In this document: positions 1 to 8,659 of the stretch, piece after piece
Layout of the letters: each line of letters opens with the position of its first letter
Position numbering within the stretch: the stretch's first letter is position 1
Origin: Christensenella sp. UBA7703
GTDB taxonomy: Bacteria > Bacillota > Clostridia > Christensenellales > CAG-138
Assembly: GCA_002482505.1 (NCBI GenBank)
Contig: DLGD01000007.1
Span: forward strand, 1-64,000
Direction of reading: 5' to 3'
DNA length: 64,000 bases
Notes under the pieces: generated by a model
The model's database searches: none
Told to the model about the DNA's origin: nothing
Seen by the model: the letters and a program-made list of their open reading frames with translations, nothing else
Made by a program: the position numbers and the translations under genes

Positions 1-61
1 CTACTTTTACTTTACAGGTTCAACGGATTTACCCGCGCGGTGTTTCTTTTCTTCGTTTCGA

Positions 62-1066
62 TTAGCGGTAAAAGATATTCATTGTTCCGAACGAGACATC
101 TCCGTCGATGTTGAGTGCCAGATTCGCGTCTGCATTCGGCTCGCCATTCATCTGGATTGAACCAAATGATTTGTCGGACTTTAGGAAAACACGCATCGTC
201 TTTGGCACGATCAGATCAAACGTTGCGAATGAGACATCTACATCAAGCTTGGCATTCTGGTTCACACGCTTGACGTTGGTCAAATCGAGTTCGCTCTTGC
301 CAAAGGAGATGTCGATATCTCCCCCGAGGAAATCTTCAACAGCAACCTTGCGGTTTTCTTCCGAAAACGAGCACTCGTAGTTGACAAAACCGTTTTCTTC
401 GCGGTATTGGCTGCGTTTGTCCTTATCCCCCGAAAAATGCACACCGCACCATTTATCTTTGTGCGGGACGAGCGTTTCATAGAGAATGGTCAATCCCAAG
501 AGCACGAGCAAACTCGGCCAGATGATTCCCCAGGTCAGAACCAGCGAAATTTCGCCAAGGTTGAAAAGCAGGAAATATAGGCCAAGCCCCGCAACCGCAA
601 GCGAGAAAAACGAGAAGCGCTTGATCATCCAACTCACGCCAAAGCCGATGATGACTGCCGGCCAAACGATACCCCAGATGCCAAAGGAAACCAGGCCGAG
701 CCTTTGCATCAGAAACGCCGCACCCAGCACAATGATCAAAACCGCGAACCAAACGCCGTCTTTCTTTGCGCTCTTTGCGCCGTCCCAGGAGACGGAGAAG
801 GAGCTATCCCCCTCCTTATTGTTCTTCTGTGCGTCCACGATGACGACCTTCGGTTCAATTGGTTTGACGCCGAGGAGTTCATCCGTGGTCACGCCGAGCT
901 TCTCCGCCAGCATCGGGAGAATCGAAATGTCCGGACAGGACACGTCGTTCTCCCATTTGCTGACTGCCTGCGCCGAAACCCCCATCATCTCGGCGAGCTG
1001 TTCCTGCGTGTATCCCTTCTCTTTGCGCAACTGCATGATGCGCTTTCCCATTGATTGTTGTTCCAT
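62..1066 (-). CDS. XRE-family membrane-bound transcriptional regulator
   Basis: The N-terminus is a Cro/C1-type helix-turn-helix (about residues 5-60, with YTQEQLAEMMGVSAQAVSKW), so it should bind DNA. A hydrophilic linker follows, then three to four hydrophobic segments (about residues 105-195) typical of the LiaF/DUF5668-type membrane module, and a beta-rich C-terminal tail. It is probably a membrane-tethered regulator or envelope-stress sensor; the target is unknown. I chose the ATG at 1066 because an AGAGGG ribosome binding site lies 8 bases upstream; the open frame extends 30 codons further to 1156 but without such a site. It faces away from the def operon, and the roughly 235-base gap holds the def promoter and a degenerate repeat. 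HTH and membrane segments are seen in the sequence; the sensor role is inferred. Confidence 0.8.
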   Translation of the reverse strand: MEQQSMGKRIMQLRKEKGYTQEQLAEMMGVSAQAVSKWENDVSCPDISILPMLAEKLGVTTDELLGVKPIEPKVVIVDAQKNNKEGDSSFSVSWDGAKSAKKDGVWFAVLIIVLGAAFLMQRLGLVSFGIWGIVWPAVIIGFGVSWMIKRFSFFSLAVAGLGLYFLLFNLGEISLVLTWGIIWPSLLVLLGLTILYETLVPHKDKWCGVHFSGDKDKRSQYREENGFVNYECSFSEENRKVAVEDFLGGDIDISFGKSELDLTNVKRVNQNAKLDVDVSFATFDLIVPKTMRVFLKSDKSFGSIQMNGEPNADANLALNIDGDVSFGTMNIFYR

Positions 1067-1144
1067 TGATTGGTCCCTCTCTTTCATGGGCTTATTATGG
1101 CACAAGTCGTAAAACTTGAACATAGCTTGTTTTTCGAGTTGGAT

Positions 1145-1240
1145 AAATCTTTGCAACCTATAGTAGAATTTCGCTCAACTTAGTGTTTGAAGCAAAAATA
1201 GAACTAAACCAACGATAGAATTATGCTCAACCATCGCTTT
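1145..1240. repeat. Degenerate intergenic repeat, related to 8487-8659
   Basis: This AT-rich stretch shares ordered blocks with the tandem units before rpe: AATCTTTGC, then TTCGC 14-15 bases later, then AGCAAAAAT and ACTAAAC. Inside it TAGAATT-N2-GCTCAAC occurs twice, about 51 bases apart. It is non-coding and its role is unknown. Confidence 0.45.
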
Positions 1241-1242
1241 TC

Positions 1243-1271
1243 TTTACAGAGTGTTCCATTTTTAGTACAAT
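1243..1271 (+). promoter_or_regulatory. Promoter of the def operon
   Basis: TTTACA at 1243-1248 and TACAAT at 1266-1271 are separated by 17 bases. Transcription would start about 25 bases before the def start codon, which has its own AAAGGAGG site. Confidence 0.7.
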
Positions 1272-1301
1272 ACCTATGGCTACAAAAGGAGGCATTTACC
1301 A

Positions 1302-1790
1302 ATGGCATTACGCACCATCCGCACGGACGATGATCCGTGCCTCTATAAAGTTTGCAGACCTGTCGAGAAGTTTGACGGCAGGCTTTCCGAACTCATCTCT
1401 GATCTGTTCGAAACCATGGACGCGGCGGACGGCGCAGGCCTCGCCGCACCGCAGGTTGGAATTCTGCGGCGTGTGGTCGTTGTCGACGCGGGCGAAGGAA
1501 GAGTGGAACTTGTGAATCCGCGCATCACGCTTGCCGAAGGCACGCAGGGTGGCTACGAAGGCTGCCTGTCCTTCCCCGGGCAGAGCGGCTATGTTGAACG
1601 TGCGGATCACGTTATCGTCGAAGCACAGGATCGCAAAGGCGAATGGCACACCTACGACACGGAAGGATTCTATGCGCGCGCCATGCAGCACGAATTGGAT
1701 CACCTCGACGGCGTGGTCTATCTCACGAAGAAAACAGAGCCGCCGGAAGGCTTTGACGACGAACCGCATGAAGAGGAGAAACCGGAATGA
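1302..1790 (+). CDS. def: Peptide deformylase
   Basis: Removes the N-formyl group from nascent proteins in the cytoplasm. All three signature motifs are present: GAGLAAPQVG (residues 44-53), EGCLS (86-90, Cys88 binds the metal) and QHELDH (129-134, His130 and His134 bind the metal, Glu131 is catalytic). The length of 162 residues is normal, with an acidic C-terminal tail. AAAGGAGG sits 7 bases before the ATG. It is the first gene of a tightly packed operon and its stop overlaps the fmt start by 4 bases, pairing deformylase with the formyltransferase that creates its substrate. Confidence 0.97.
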   Translation: MALRTIRTDDDPCLYKVCRPVEKFDGRLSELISDLFETMDAADGAGLAAPQVGILRRVVVVDAGEGRVELVNPRITLAEGTQGGYEGCLSFPGQSGYVERADHVIVEAQDRKGEWHTYDTEGFYARAMQHELDHLDGVVYLTKKTEPPEGFDDEPHEEEKPE

Positions 1791-2713
1791 AGATTGCTTT
1801 TCTCGGCACGCCGGAGTTTGCGCTGCCGTCGCTGGACATGCTGCTAAAAGGCGGGCACACGCTCGCTGTTTTCACGCAGCCGGATCGTCCGGTCGGCCGC
1901 CACGCGACGCTGACGCCTCCGCCGACAAAAGCATATGCCATTGCGCACGATATCCCCGTGTTTCAGTTTGAGAAGATTCGCCTGCCGGAAGGTGTTGCAG
2001 CGCTCAAGGCATTCGCGCCGGATTTGATGGTCACTGCTGCATTTGGGCAGTTGCTCTCCGCCGAGAACCTCGCAGTTCCGAAATTCGGCTGCATCAATGT
2101 GCACGGTTCCCTGCTGCCGAAGTATCGTGGAGCTGCCCCGATTCAGTGGGCGATCATCGACGGTGAAACCGAGACAGGCATCACGACCATGATGACCGAC
2201 ATCGGCATGGATACAGGCGATATCCTGCTTGTCGATCGAATTGCGATTGATCCAGACGAAACGGCAGGTATGCTGTTTGAGCGTATGGCTGTGCTCGGCG
2301 CTGAAACCCTTAGAAGGACGATTGCCGCGCTGGAAGCTGGCACGTTGACGCGCATCCCGCAGGATGAAACACAAGCGACAAAATGCCCGATGCTCAAAAA
2401 AGAACACGGCAAGCTTGATTTTTCTCAACCTGCTCTTGCCGTCCACAACCGCGTGCGCGGTACGAATCCCTGGCCGGGTGCCTATGCCCTGCTCGATGGC
2501 GAGCCGCTGAAGATTCACCAAACGCGAATGACAGATGCACCCATTGGTGATGAACCAATCGGACTATTAAAAGGAAACGCGAAGTCCGGCCTCTTTGTCC
2601 GCTGTGCGGATGGCTGGCTGGAGATTCTGGAGTTGCAAGCAATGGGCGGCAAACGCCTTGTTGCGAAAAACTATCTTGCCGGAAAAACGCTGGAAGGAAA
2701 GGTGCTCATTTGA
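1787..2713 (+). CDS. fmt: Methionyl-tRNA formyltransferase
   Basis: Formylates Met-tRNA(fMet) using 10-formyl-tetrahydrofolate. The catalytic triad is visible: Asn104 and His106 in INVHGSLLPKYRG and Asp142 in MDTGDIL. The C-terminal OB-like domain (about 205-308) contains the NPWPGAYA motif that helps select the initiator tRNA. The length of 308 residues is typical. The gene overlaps def by 4 bases (ATGA) and rsmB by 4 bases (TTGA), so translation is probably coupled through all three. Confidence 0.97.
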   Translation: MKIAFLGTPEFALPSLDMLLKGGHTLAVFTQPDRPVGRHATLTPPPTKAYAIAHDIPVFQFEKIRLPEGVAALKAFAPDLMVTAAFGQLLSAENLAVPKFGCINVHGSLLPKYRGAAPIQWAIIDGETETGITTMMTDIGMDTGDILLVDRIAIDPDETAGMLFERMAVLGAETLRRTIAALEAGTLTRIPQDETQATKCPMLKKEHGKLDFSQPALAVHNRVRGTNPWPGAYALLDGEPLKIHQTRMTDAPIGDEPIGLLKGNAKSGLFVRCADGWLEILELQAMGGKRLVAKNYLAGKTLEGKVLI

Positions 2714-3984
2714 ACACACGCAGGCAGGCGCTGGACGCGCTCTGCGACATCACGGACCGCGGGGCTTATGCCAATCTCCGCGTCAAACAACTCACTTCGT
2801 CCCTGCCGGAGCGCGAGGCTAAATTGGCCGCCGCGCTCGTTTACCATACGCTCGACCATCTGCTGACCATCGATTACTACCTCGCGCACTTTGTGAAAGG
2901 CGCACAAAAGCCGATCATTCTCGGCATTCTTCGGCTCGGCGTTTGCGAATTGCTCTTTCTCTCCACCCCGGCACACGCGGCGGTGAGTGAGAGCGTTGCG
3001 CTCACCAAAGAAGTTGGAAAAGCGGGACTTGCAGGCTTTGTCAACGCGGTATTGCGAAACATCGATCGCAGCCGCACCTCTCTCCCGCCGTTTCCGGCTG
3101 AGTCAGTTGCGCGGCTCTCAATTCAGTATAGCTATCCGGAGTGGATCGTCCGTGAATGGGTTTCCCGTTTTGGCGTAGAGTCGGCGGAATTGCTTCTCTC
3201 TCATCCAACCTCAGCTATCGAAGTGCGTGCTCAATACCCCTTTACGCGCGAGGCGCTACAAGTGTCACTTCCTGTCGCAAGTACCGTGAACCGTCTGGAT
3301 GAGAACTCCCTTTCGCTTGAAAGCGGTTTTGATCTGGCGTCGCATCCGCTGTTTCAAGAAGGAAAATTCACCGTTATGGGCGAAAGCGCGATGCTTGCCT
3401 GCCGCGCGCTGGGAGACATGAAAGGCAAACGCGTGTTGGATGCCTGCTCCGCCCCCGGCGGCAAGAGCGCATATTTGGCAAGCCTGATGGAAAACGACGT
3501 ACAGCTCACCTGTCTGGAACTGCACCCGCATCGCAAGGAGTTGCTGGAGAAGACGCTCTCACGGCTGCATGTTTCCGCAGAAACGCGTGTTGCGGACGCA
3601 GCGATGTTTGATCCCGTTCTTGAGCATGCGTTTGACGGTGTATTGATCGACGCACCATGCAGCGGACTTGGTTTGCTCAATGACAAACCGGACATCCGCT
3701 ACAGCAAGAGTGACGCGGATGTTAGTGCTCTGGTTGCAATCCAGAAAATCATTTTGGAGACTTGCGCGCGGTATGTCAAGCCCGGCGGCGTGTTGGTGTA
3801 TGCTACCTGCACGATCTCCGTCCGCGAAAACGAGGAACAGGTTGACGCTTTTTTGCGCGCACACAGTGAATTTTTGCTGGAAAAAATTCCAATTCCGCTC
3901 CCGAACGATGGACAAATGCAGCTTCTGCCGCATGTGCACAACACCGACGGATTCTTTTTTGCGAGGATGAGAAGATGTATTTAA
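2710..3984 (+). CDS. rsmB: 16S rRNA (cytosine-967-C5)-methyltransferase
   Basis: SAM-dependent m5C methyltransferase of 16S rRNA. An N-terminal NusB-like RNA-binding domain (about 1-125) precedes a Rossmann methyltransferase domain. Visible motifs are DACSAPGGKS (244-253, SAM binding), DAPCSG with Cys317, and YATCT with Cys367; these two cysteines act in release and nucleophilic attack in this family. It starts with TTG inside the fmt stop region, a start set by operon coupling rather than by a strong ribosome binding site. The length of 424 residues fits. The last 10 bases overlap rlmN. Confidence 0.95.
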   Translation: MNTRRQALDALCDITDRGAYANLRVKQLTSSLPEREAKLAAALVYHTLDHLLTIDYYLAHFVKGAQKPIILGILRLGVCELLFLSTPAHAAVSESVALTKEVGKAGLAGFVNAVLRNIDRSRTSLPPFPAESVARLSIQYSYPEWIVREWVSRFGVESAELLLSHPTSAIEVRAQYPFTREALQVSLPVASTVNRLDENSLSLESGFDLASHPLFQEGKFTVMGESAMLACRALGDMKGKRVLDACSAPGGKSAYLASLMENDVQLTCLELHPHRKELLEKTLSRLHVSAETRVADAAMFDPVLEHAFDGVLIDAPCSGLGLLNDKPDIRYSKSDADVSALVAIQKIILETCARYVKPGGVLVYATCTISVRENEEQVDAFLRAHSEFLLEKIPIPLPNDGQMQLLPHVHNTDGFFFARMRRCI

Positions 3985-5024
3985 CGGATTTGACCAAGCC
4001 CGAAGTGGAACGTCTCTTGTTCGACTTGTGTGAACCGAAGTACCGTGCAAAACAGGTTTGGGACTGGCTCAACCGTGGCGCACGCGTGGAAGAGATGACC
4101 AATCTACCTGCGACACTGCGCGAAAAGCTCTCCGCAATCCCCTATGGTGGAGTCGTGATTGAGCGAAAGTTTCTCTCCGGAAAAGACGGAACGGTTAAGT
4201 ATCTCTTCCGGTTGGAGGACGAAAACCTTGTCGAAGGCGTGCTGATGCGCTATCATTATGGTAATACTCTGTGCCTTTCTACACAGATTGGCTGTAGCAT
4301 GGGCTGCAAATTCTGTGCTTCCACGCTTGATGGTTGCGTGCGCAACCTGCGTCCCGGCGAGATGTTGGGGCAAATCTTAGCCGTGGAGCGGGACGAGCCG
4401 CCAAAGGAAGCAGGACACCGCACGGTGACCAACCTCGTGCTCATGGGCAGCGGGGAACCGCTGGATAACTATGACAACGTGGTATTGTTCCTCAACCGCG
4501 TAACCGATCAGGAAGGGCTTCGCATCAGCCCGCGTAATATTTCAGTCTCCACCTGCGGCATCGTCCCGAAGATCGGATTGTTTTTGCAGGATGCGCCGCA
4601 CGTTACACTCTCGATTTCACTGCATGCGCACGACGACGAGACCCGCTCTTCCCTGATGCCGATCAACAAGGCTTACCCCATCGACAGTGTGATCGCAGCC
4701 GCGAAAGAATATGCGGACAAAACCGGCAGACGCGTCGTGTTTGAATACGCGCTCATCAGCGGCGTGAACGCGTCAATGGCAGATGCGGACGCTCTGGCAA
4801 AAAAGCTCCGCGGCATCCTCTGCCACGTGAACCTGATTCCGCTCAATCCGGTACCGGAACGCGGGCTTGCCGGCGTTACACGCGCGGAAGCAGAGCAGTT
4901 TTCCGCAAGACTAGCGGAACGGAATATTTCGGCTACCGTCCGCCGTGAAATGGGGACGGACATTGAAGGCGCTTGCGGACAGCTGCGCAGGAGGATTCTG
5001 CATGAAATACGCAGTGAAAACTGA
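3975..5024 (+). CDS. rlmN: 23S rRNA/tRNA adenine-C2 methyltransferase (radical SAM)
   Basis: Methylates C2 of A2503 in 23S rRNA and A37 of some tRNAs. The radical-SAM cluster cysteines are Cys107, Cys111 and Cys114 (GCSMGCKFC). The two mechanistic cysteines line up as Cys100 and Cys334 (GACGQL), and the SAM-binding GSGEPLDN is at 158-165. The length of 349 residues is normal. The gene starts inside the end of rsmB with GAGG 8 bases upstream, and ends 23 bases inside prpC. A nearby cfr paralogue is also C2/C8-specific, but the overall pattern and operon position favour RlmN. Confidence 0.96.
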   Translation: MYLTDLTKPEVERLLFDLCEPKYRAKQVWDWLNRGARVEEMTNLPATLREKLSAIPYGGVVIERKFLSGKDGTVKYLFRLEDENLVEGVLMRYHYGNTLCLSTQIGCSMGCKFCASTLDGCVRNLRPGEMLGQILAVERDEPPKEAGHRTVTNLVLMGSGEPLDNYDNVVLFLNRVTDQEGLRISPRNISVSTCGIVPKIGLFLQDAPHVTLSISLHAHDDETRSSLMPINKAYPIDSVIAAAKEYADKTGRRVVFEYALISGVNASMADADALAKKLRGILCHVNLIPLNPVPERGLAGVTRAEAEQFSARLAERNISATVRREMGTDIEGACGQLRRRILHEIRSEN

Positions 5025-5733
5025 CATCGGAAAACGTGTCCATAACGAGGACAGCTATTTACTCACCGAGAAAAACAAGTTTCCGATGCTGTTTGCGGTT
5101 GCTGACGGTATGGGCGGGCATGCGGCCGGCGCAGTTGCAAGCAAACTTTTAGTCGAACAGCTCGCGATGTTTGAGAGCATGGTTGAGCCGGGTCGCGAAC
5201 TGGAGTTGCTGCGTCAGGCGATTGAAAAGGCAAACCTCGGTATCTTTCGCGCATCTGAAAAAGACCGCGCGCTGAGCGGCATGGGCACAACGCTGGTTGC
5301 CGCGCTGATTTTGGGACATGACTATATCGCAGCAAATGTCGGTGACAGCCGGATGTATCAATATCACAATAAAACGCTGGATACTGTCACAACGGATCAT
5401 TCTCTTGTTGAGCAGCTAGTCCTCGCGGGCGCGATCACCAAAGACGAAGCACGCGTACACCCGCAAAGAAACATCATCACCCGCGCAATGGGTGTTGCCC
5501 CAAAGGTGGACGTTGATCTCTTTGAGCGAGTTTGGGCTCCGGGCGATATTCTTGTGATCTGCTCGGATGGCCTTCACGGCTCTGTGGAAGAGGAAGATAT
5601 GATCACAGTCCTCTCCTCCGGCCGCTCGCTGGAGAGCATGTGCGACGTATTGATTCAGCTCGCGCTCGACAACGGAGGCACGGACAACATTACCGTCATC
5701 CTCGTCCGGTTTGAGGAGGGTGACGAACTATGA
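5002..5733 (+). CDS. prpC: PP2C-type Ser/Thr protein phosphatase
   Basis: Metal-dependent phosphatase that reverses PrkC phosphorylation. Motifs in order: NED (residues 15-17), VADGMGGHAAG (33-43), GMGTTLV, NVGDSR, TDHS, ICSDGL and DNITVIL; the metal-binding aspartates are all present. I chose the ATG at 5002, which has AGGAGG at 4988-4993; it gives 243 residues, the usual length, while the longer open frame from 4945 starts inside rlmN. It overlaps rlmN by 23 bases and prkC by 4 bases, the classical phosphatase-kinase pair. Confidence 0.95.
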   Translation: MKYAVKTDIGKRVHNEDSYLLTEKNKFPMLFAVADGMGGHAAGAVASKLLVEQLAMFESMVEPGRELELLRQAIEKANLGIFRASEKDRALSGMGTTLVAALILGHDYIAANVGDSRMYQYHNKTLDTVTTDHSLVEQLVLAGAITKDEARVHPQRNIITRAMGVAPKVDVDLFERVWAPGDILVICSDGLHGSVEEEDMITVLSSGRSLESMCDVLIQLALDNGGTDNITVILVRFEEGDEL

Positions 5734-7607
5734 TCGCGCAAGGAACCATCATCGGGCATCGATATCGCATCATAGACCTCATTGGCACGGGCGGCATGGC
5801 GCATGTTTACCGGGCGGTCAACCTCAGCTCACGCAAAGTCGTCGCAATCAAAGTGCTCAAGGACGAATACCGCAACGACGCGGAGTTCTTGCGCAGGTTT
5901 GAACGCGAGGCACGTGCAGTTCTTCATCTATCTCACGAGAACATCGTCCGTGCGTTCGACGTTGGCGAAACGGAAGGCTTGCCGTATATCGTACTGGAGT
6001 TTGTCGACGGGCGAACTCTAAAAGACATCATCGACGAAAACGGGCCTATGCCTTCGCGCATTGCGGTTGCCCTCGTCGTTCAGGTATTGGATGCGCTGGA
6101 TGCCGCGCATGCCGCAGGCATTATTCACAGGGATGTCAAGCCGCAGAACGTAATCGTCATGCAAAGCGGCAAAGTCAAGCTCATGGACTTTGGCATTGCG
6201 CGCGAGGTGGACGCAAACACGGTTACGTTCGCGGGCTCGACCGTGCTTGGCTCTGTACACTATCTCTCCCCGGAACAGGCGAAGGGTTTGCCTGTTACCG
6301 AAGGCAGCGATCTGTATTCCGCGGGCATCATGCTCTATGAAATGCTTACAGGCCGTGTACCGTTTGACGGCGACAACTCTGTCTCCATCGCACTCAAGCA
6401 CATCAGTGATGCGCCTGTGCCGCCAATTGAGCTTTCCAGCAAGGTTTCCCCCGCGCTGAACGATGTCATCCTCCGCGCACTCAACAAGGATGTAAACCGC
6501 CGTTACGGCGCGGCAAACGAGATGAGCTCGCATTTAAGGCGCGCACTGAAGGAACCGACGGGCGATTTTGCCCGCTTTATCCCCACGCAGAAGACGCAGC
6601 CGCAAAAAAAACAGCAGACGCAGAAGAAAAAAGCGCACGGAACATTGAAAATCGGCTTGACAGTTGGCGTGCTGATCGCTGCGCTGGTCGGCGTATTTGT
6701 TGTGCTTCGGGATGTTTATCAAACCGAGTCGAGCGATTTTGAAATGGTACCGACGCTGGTTGACCGCTCTGTTGAAGAATCGAAACTCCGCGCAACAAAC
6801 TTTGGCTTTGCTTTTGAAATTCAAGATTACGAAAACAGCGATACCGTCGCCAGCGGAGACGTGATTTTGCAAACGCCGGAAGGCGGAACCAAAGCGAAGC
6901 GCGGCAGCACGATTTACGGCATCGTCAGCCTCGGACCGGCCGCACCAAAGGTACCGAACCTGATCGGCCTTTCTCCGGACGAAGCGCGGCATACGCTTGA
7001 AGAAACTGGTCTTGTTCTCGGCAACGTAAGCTACCGCATTTCAGAAGCTGCAATCGGGTATGTCTGCGAGCAATCCCTCCCGCCTGATACTGAGACAACC
7101 AACGGGCAGGTGATCGACATCGTCATCAGCGCGTCTTCCGAGACGACGTTCGATATGCCGCATGCTATGGATCTGCCGCTCAATTTGATCCTCGATCAAC
7201 TAAAGCTTGCTTCATTCAACAACATCTTTGTGCGATATGCCGAGAGTAATATTGTAGAAGATGGTGTAGTCTACCTGCAAGACCCTCTGCCCGGAACCCA
7301 GGTTTTGCCGGAGATGCCGGTAACCCTTACGGTTTGCGGTAAGCCGGACTATACATTTATTTCCGATATTGCATTTAATCTAACGGTCGAAAGCAGCGGC
7401 ACAAAGGTGATGGTTGCCGTCCAGGAAACGTACAACGGGCTTGCCTATTATCGCATACTGTACGAGGCAACGCTGGAAAAGGGCGATAAAGTGCCTGTTT
7501 CGTTCACAGCAACATCCGAAACAGAAGGCACCCAGGAGGTTGTCCTCTTTAGTGACGGCGCAGTTGTCAAACGTCAGGACTTCGCCTTTACTGCGAAAGC
7601 GTCGTAA
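5730..7607 (+). CDS. prkC: PASTA-domain Ser/Thr protein kinase
   Basis: Membrane kinase that senses peptidoglycan fragments or lipid II. The cytoplasmic kinase domain (about 10-275) has a Gly loop GTGGMA (19-24), Lys41, HRDVKPQN (133-140), DFG (153-155) and an activation loop leading to SPEQA. A Gln/Lys-rich juxtamembrane stretch (about 286-302) leads to one membrane helix (306-326). Outside there are three PASTA repeats (about 335-405, 406-475, 476-545). A further beta-rich domain of about 85 residues at the C-terminus resembles the extra Ig-like domain of some family members. The gene overlaps prpC by 4 bases. Confidence 0.95.
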   Translation: MIAQGTIIGHRYRIIDLIGTGGMAHVYRAVNLSSRKVVAIKVLKDEYRNDAEFLRRFEREARAVLHLSHENIVRAFDVGETEGLPYIVLEFVDGRTLKDIIDENGPMPSRIAVALVVQVLDALDAAHAAGIIHRDVKPQNVIVMQSGKVKLMDFGIAREVDANTVTFAGSTVLGSVHYLSPEQAKGLPVTEGSDLYSAGIMLYEMLTGRVPFDGDNSVSIALKHISDAPVPPIELSSKVSPALNDVILRALNKDVNRRYGAANEMSSHLRRALKEPTGDFARFIPTQKTQPQKKQQTQKKKAHGTLKIGLTVGVLIAALVGVFVVLRDVYQTESSDFEMVPTLVDRSVEESKLRATNFGFAFEIQDYENSDTVASGDVILQTPEGGTKAKRGSTIYGIVSLGPAAPKVPNLIGLSPDEARHTLEETGLVLGNVSYRISEAAIGYVCEQSLPPDTETTNGQVIDIVISASSETTFDMPHAMDLPLNLILDQLKLASFNNIFVRYAESNIVEDGVVYLQDPLPGTQVLPEMPVTLTVCGKPDYTFISDIAFNLTVESSGTKVMVAVQETYNGLAYYRILYEATLEKGDKVPVSFTATSETEGTQEVVLFSDGAVVKRQDFAFTAKAS

Positions 7608-7612
7608 CGGGC

Positions 7613-8485
7613 ATGCAAGGAAGAATCATAAGGGGTATCGGCGGGTTTTACGACGTTCTGATGCAGAGCGGCGAGACGATCCGTTGCAAGGCGCGCGGGC
7701 GGTTTCGCAACGACGGCATCACGCCTATGGTTGGCGATCTCGCGGAGATTTCAGTCCCGGAGACGGGGTTTGCCTCGATGGACGACATCCTACCGCGCAC
7801 AAACGCGCTGCTTCGTCCACCGGTCGCCAACATCGATCTGCTGGTTATCGTGCTTTCCGCTTGTGTGCCCAAGCCGGATTTTCTGCTGGCAGACAAGCTC
7901 CTGATTCAAGCAAGAACGTTGAAGATTGAGCCGCTTCTTGTGCTCAACAAAATCGACGCTGCAAAACCAGAGATCAAAGAGGAATTTTTAAACGATTATG
8001 CTGCCTTTGGGACATTGCTTTCCTCTTCTCGTACCGAGGAGAATATCGACGCATTGAAAACCGCGCTGACCAATCGCGTCTCCTGCTTCGCCGGGCAGTC
8101 CGCTGTCGGGAAATCCTCGCTGCTTAACGCGTTGTTCCCGCAATTATCGTTGGAAACAGGTGAACTTGCCAAGCGAACCGATCGTGGCAAGCATACAACG
8201 CGTCAGGCGGAGCTTTGGCCGTTTCTCGGCGGAGCCGTTCTGGATACGCCGGGCTTTTCTCTCTTTGAGATGAGCGAACTCTCGCAGGACGCGCTGAACA
8301 CCTGCTATCCGGAGTTTGACGGTGTTTATACCGAATGCCGCTTCTCAGGCTGCCGCCACAATGCGGAACCGGATTGTGCGGTAAAAGCGCTGCTTGCGCA
8401 GGGAAAACTCACGCAAGGACGCTATACGCGCTATCTGGAGATTCAGAAAGAAATCGAAGAAAAGCGCAAACACAAATATGATTGA
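7613..8485 (+). CDS. rsgA: Ribosome small-subunit-dependent GTPase A
   Basis: Circularly permuted GTPase that helps mature the 30S subunit. An OB fold (about 1-65) is followed by G motifs in permuted order: NKID (112-115), GQSAVGKSS (161-169, P loop) and DTPG (211-214). The C-terminal zinc knuckle uses Cys242, Cys247, His249 and Cys255. The length of 290 residues is normal. It begins 5 bases after prkC with no clear ribosome binding site, so coupled translation is likely. In many Firmicutes rpe follows directly; here a repeat tract intervenes. Confidence 0.95.
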   Translation: MQGRIIRGIGGFYDVLMQSGETIRCKARGRFRNDGITPMVGDLAEISVPETGFASMDDILPRTNALLRPPVANIDLLVIVLSACVPKPDFLLADKLLIQARTLKIEPLLVLNKIDAAKPEIKEEFLNDYAAFGTLLSSSRTEENIDALKTALTNRVSCFAGQSAVGKSSLLNALFPQLSLETGELAKRTDRGKHTTRQAELWPFLGGAVLDTPGFSLFEMSELSQDALNTCYPEFDGVYTECRFSGCRHNAEPDCAVKALLAQGKLTQGRYTRYLEIQKEIEEKRKHKYD

Positions 8486-8486
8486 G

Positions 8487-8659
8487 CAAGCGTTTTGAGG
8501 TAAAATACTACTTTGCAACGATAGCAAAAATTACTAAACTAAACAATCTTTGCCGAGAAAATACTGCTTCGCAATAGTAGCAAAAAGAAGATTGAAATTT
8601 GATCAATCGTTGCCGAGAAAACATTACTTCGCAACGATTACAAAAAGGAGAACACGAAC
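8487..8659 (+). repeat. Three degenerate tandem units (57-60 bases) in the rpe leader
   Basis: Units begin near 8487, 8544 and 8604. Each holds a CAA(T/G)C block, a GAGAAAAYA-like block, CTTYGCAAY and then CAAAAA. The third unit ends in AAAAAGGAG, the rpe ribosome binding site; the first two carry AAAAATTAC and AAAAAGAAG at that place. Unit 3 can form a 7-bp hairpin (TCGTTGC with GCAACGA). The tract is non-coding. Confidence 0.7.

Noticed and set aside
1..61. A gene end at the window start
   Set aside because: The stretch is too short and shows no coding motif in any frame.
8487..8659. CRISPR array
   Set aside because: Units differ too much, there are only three, spacers are not distinct from repeats, and no cas gene is present.
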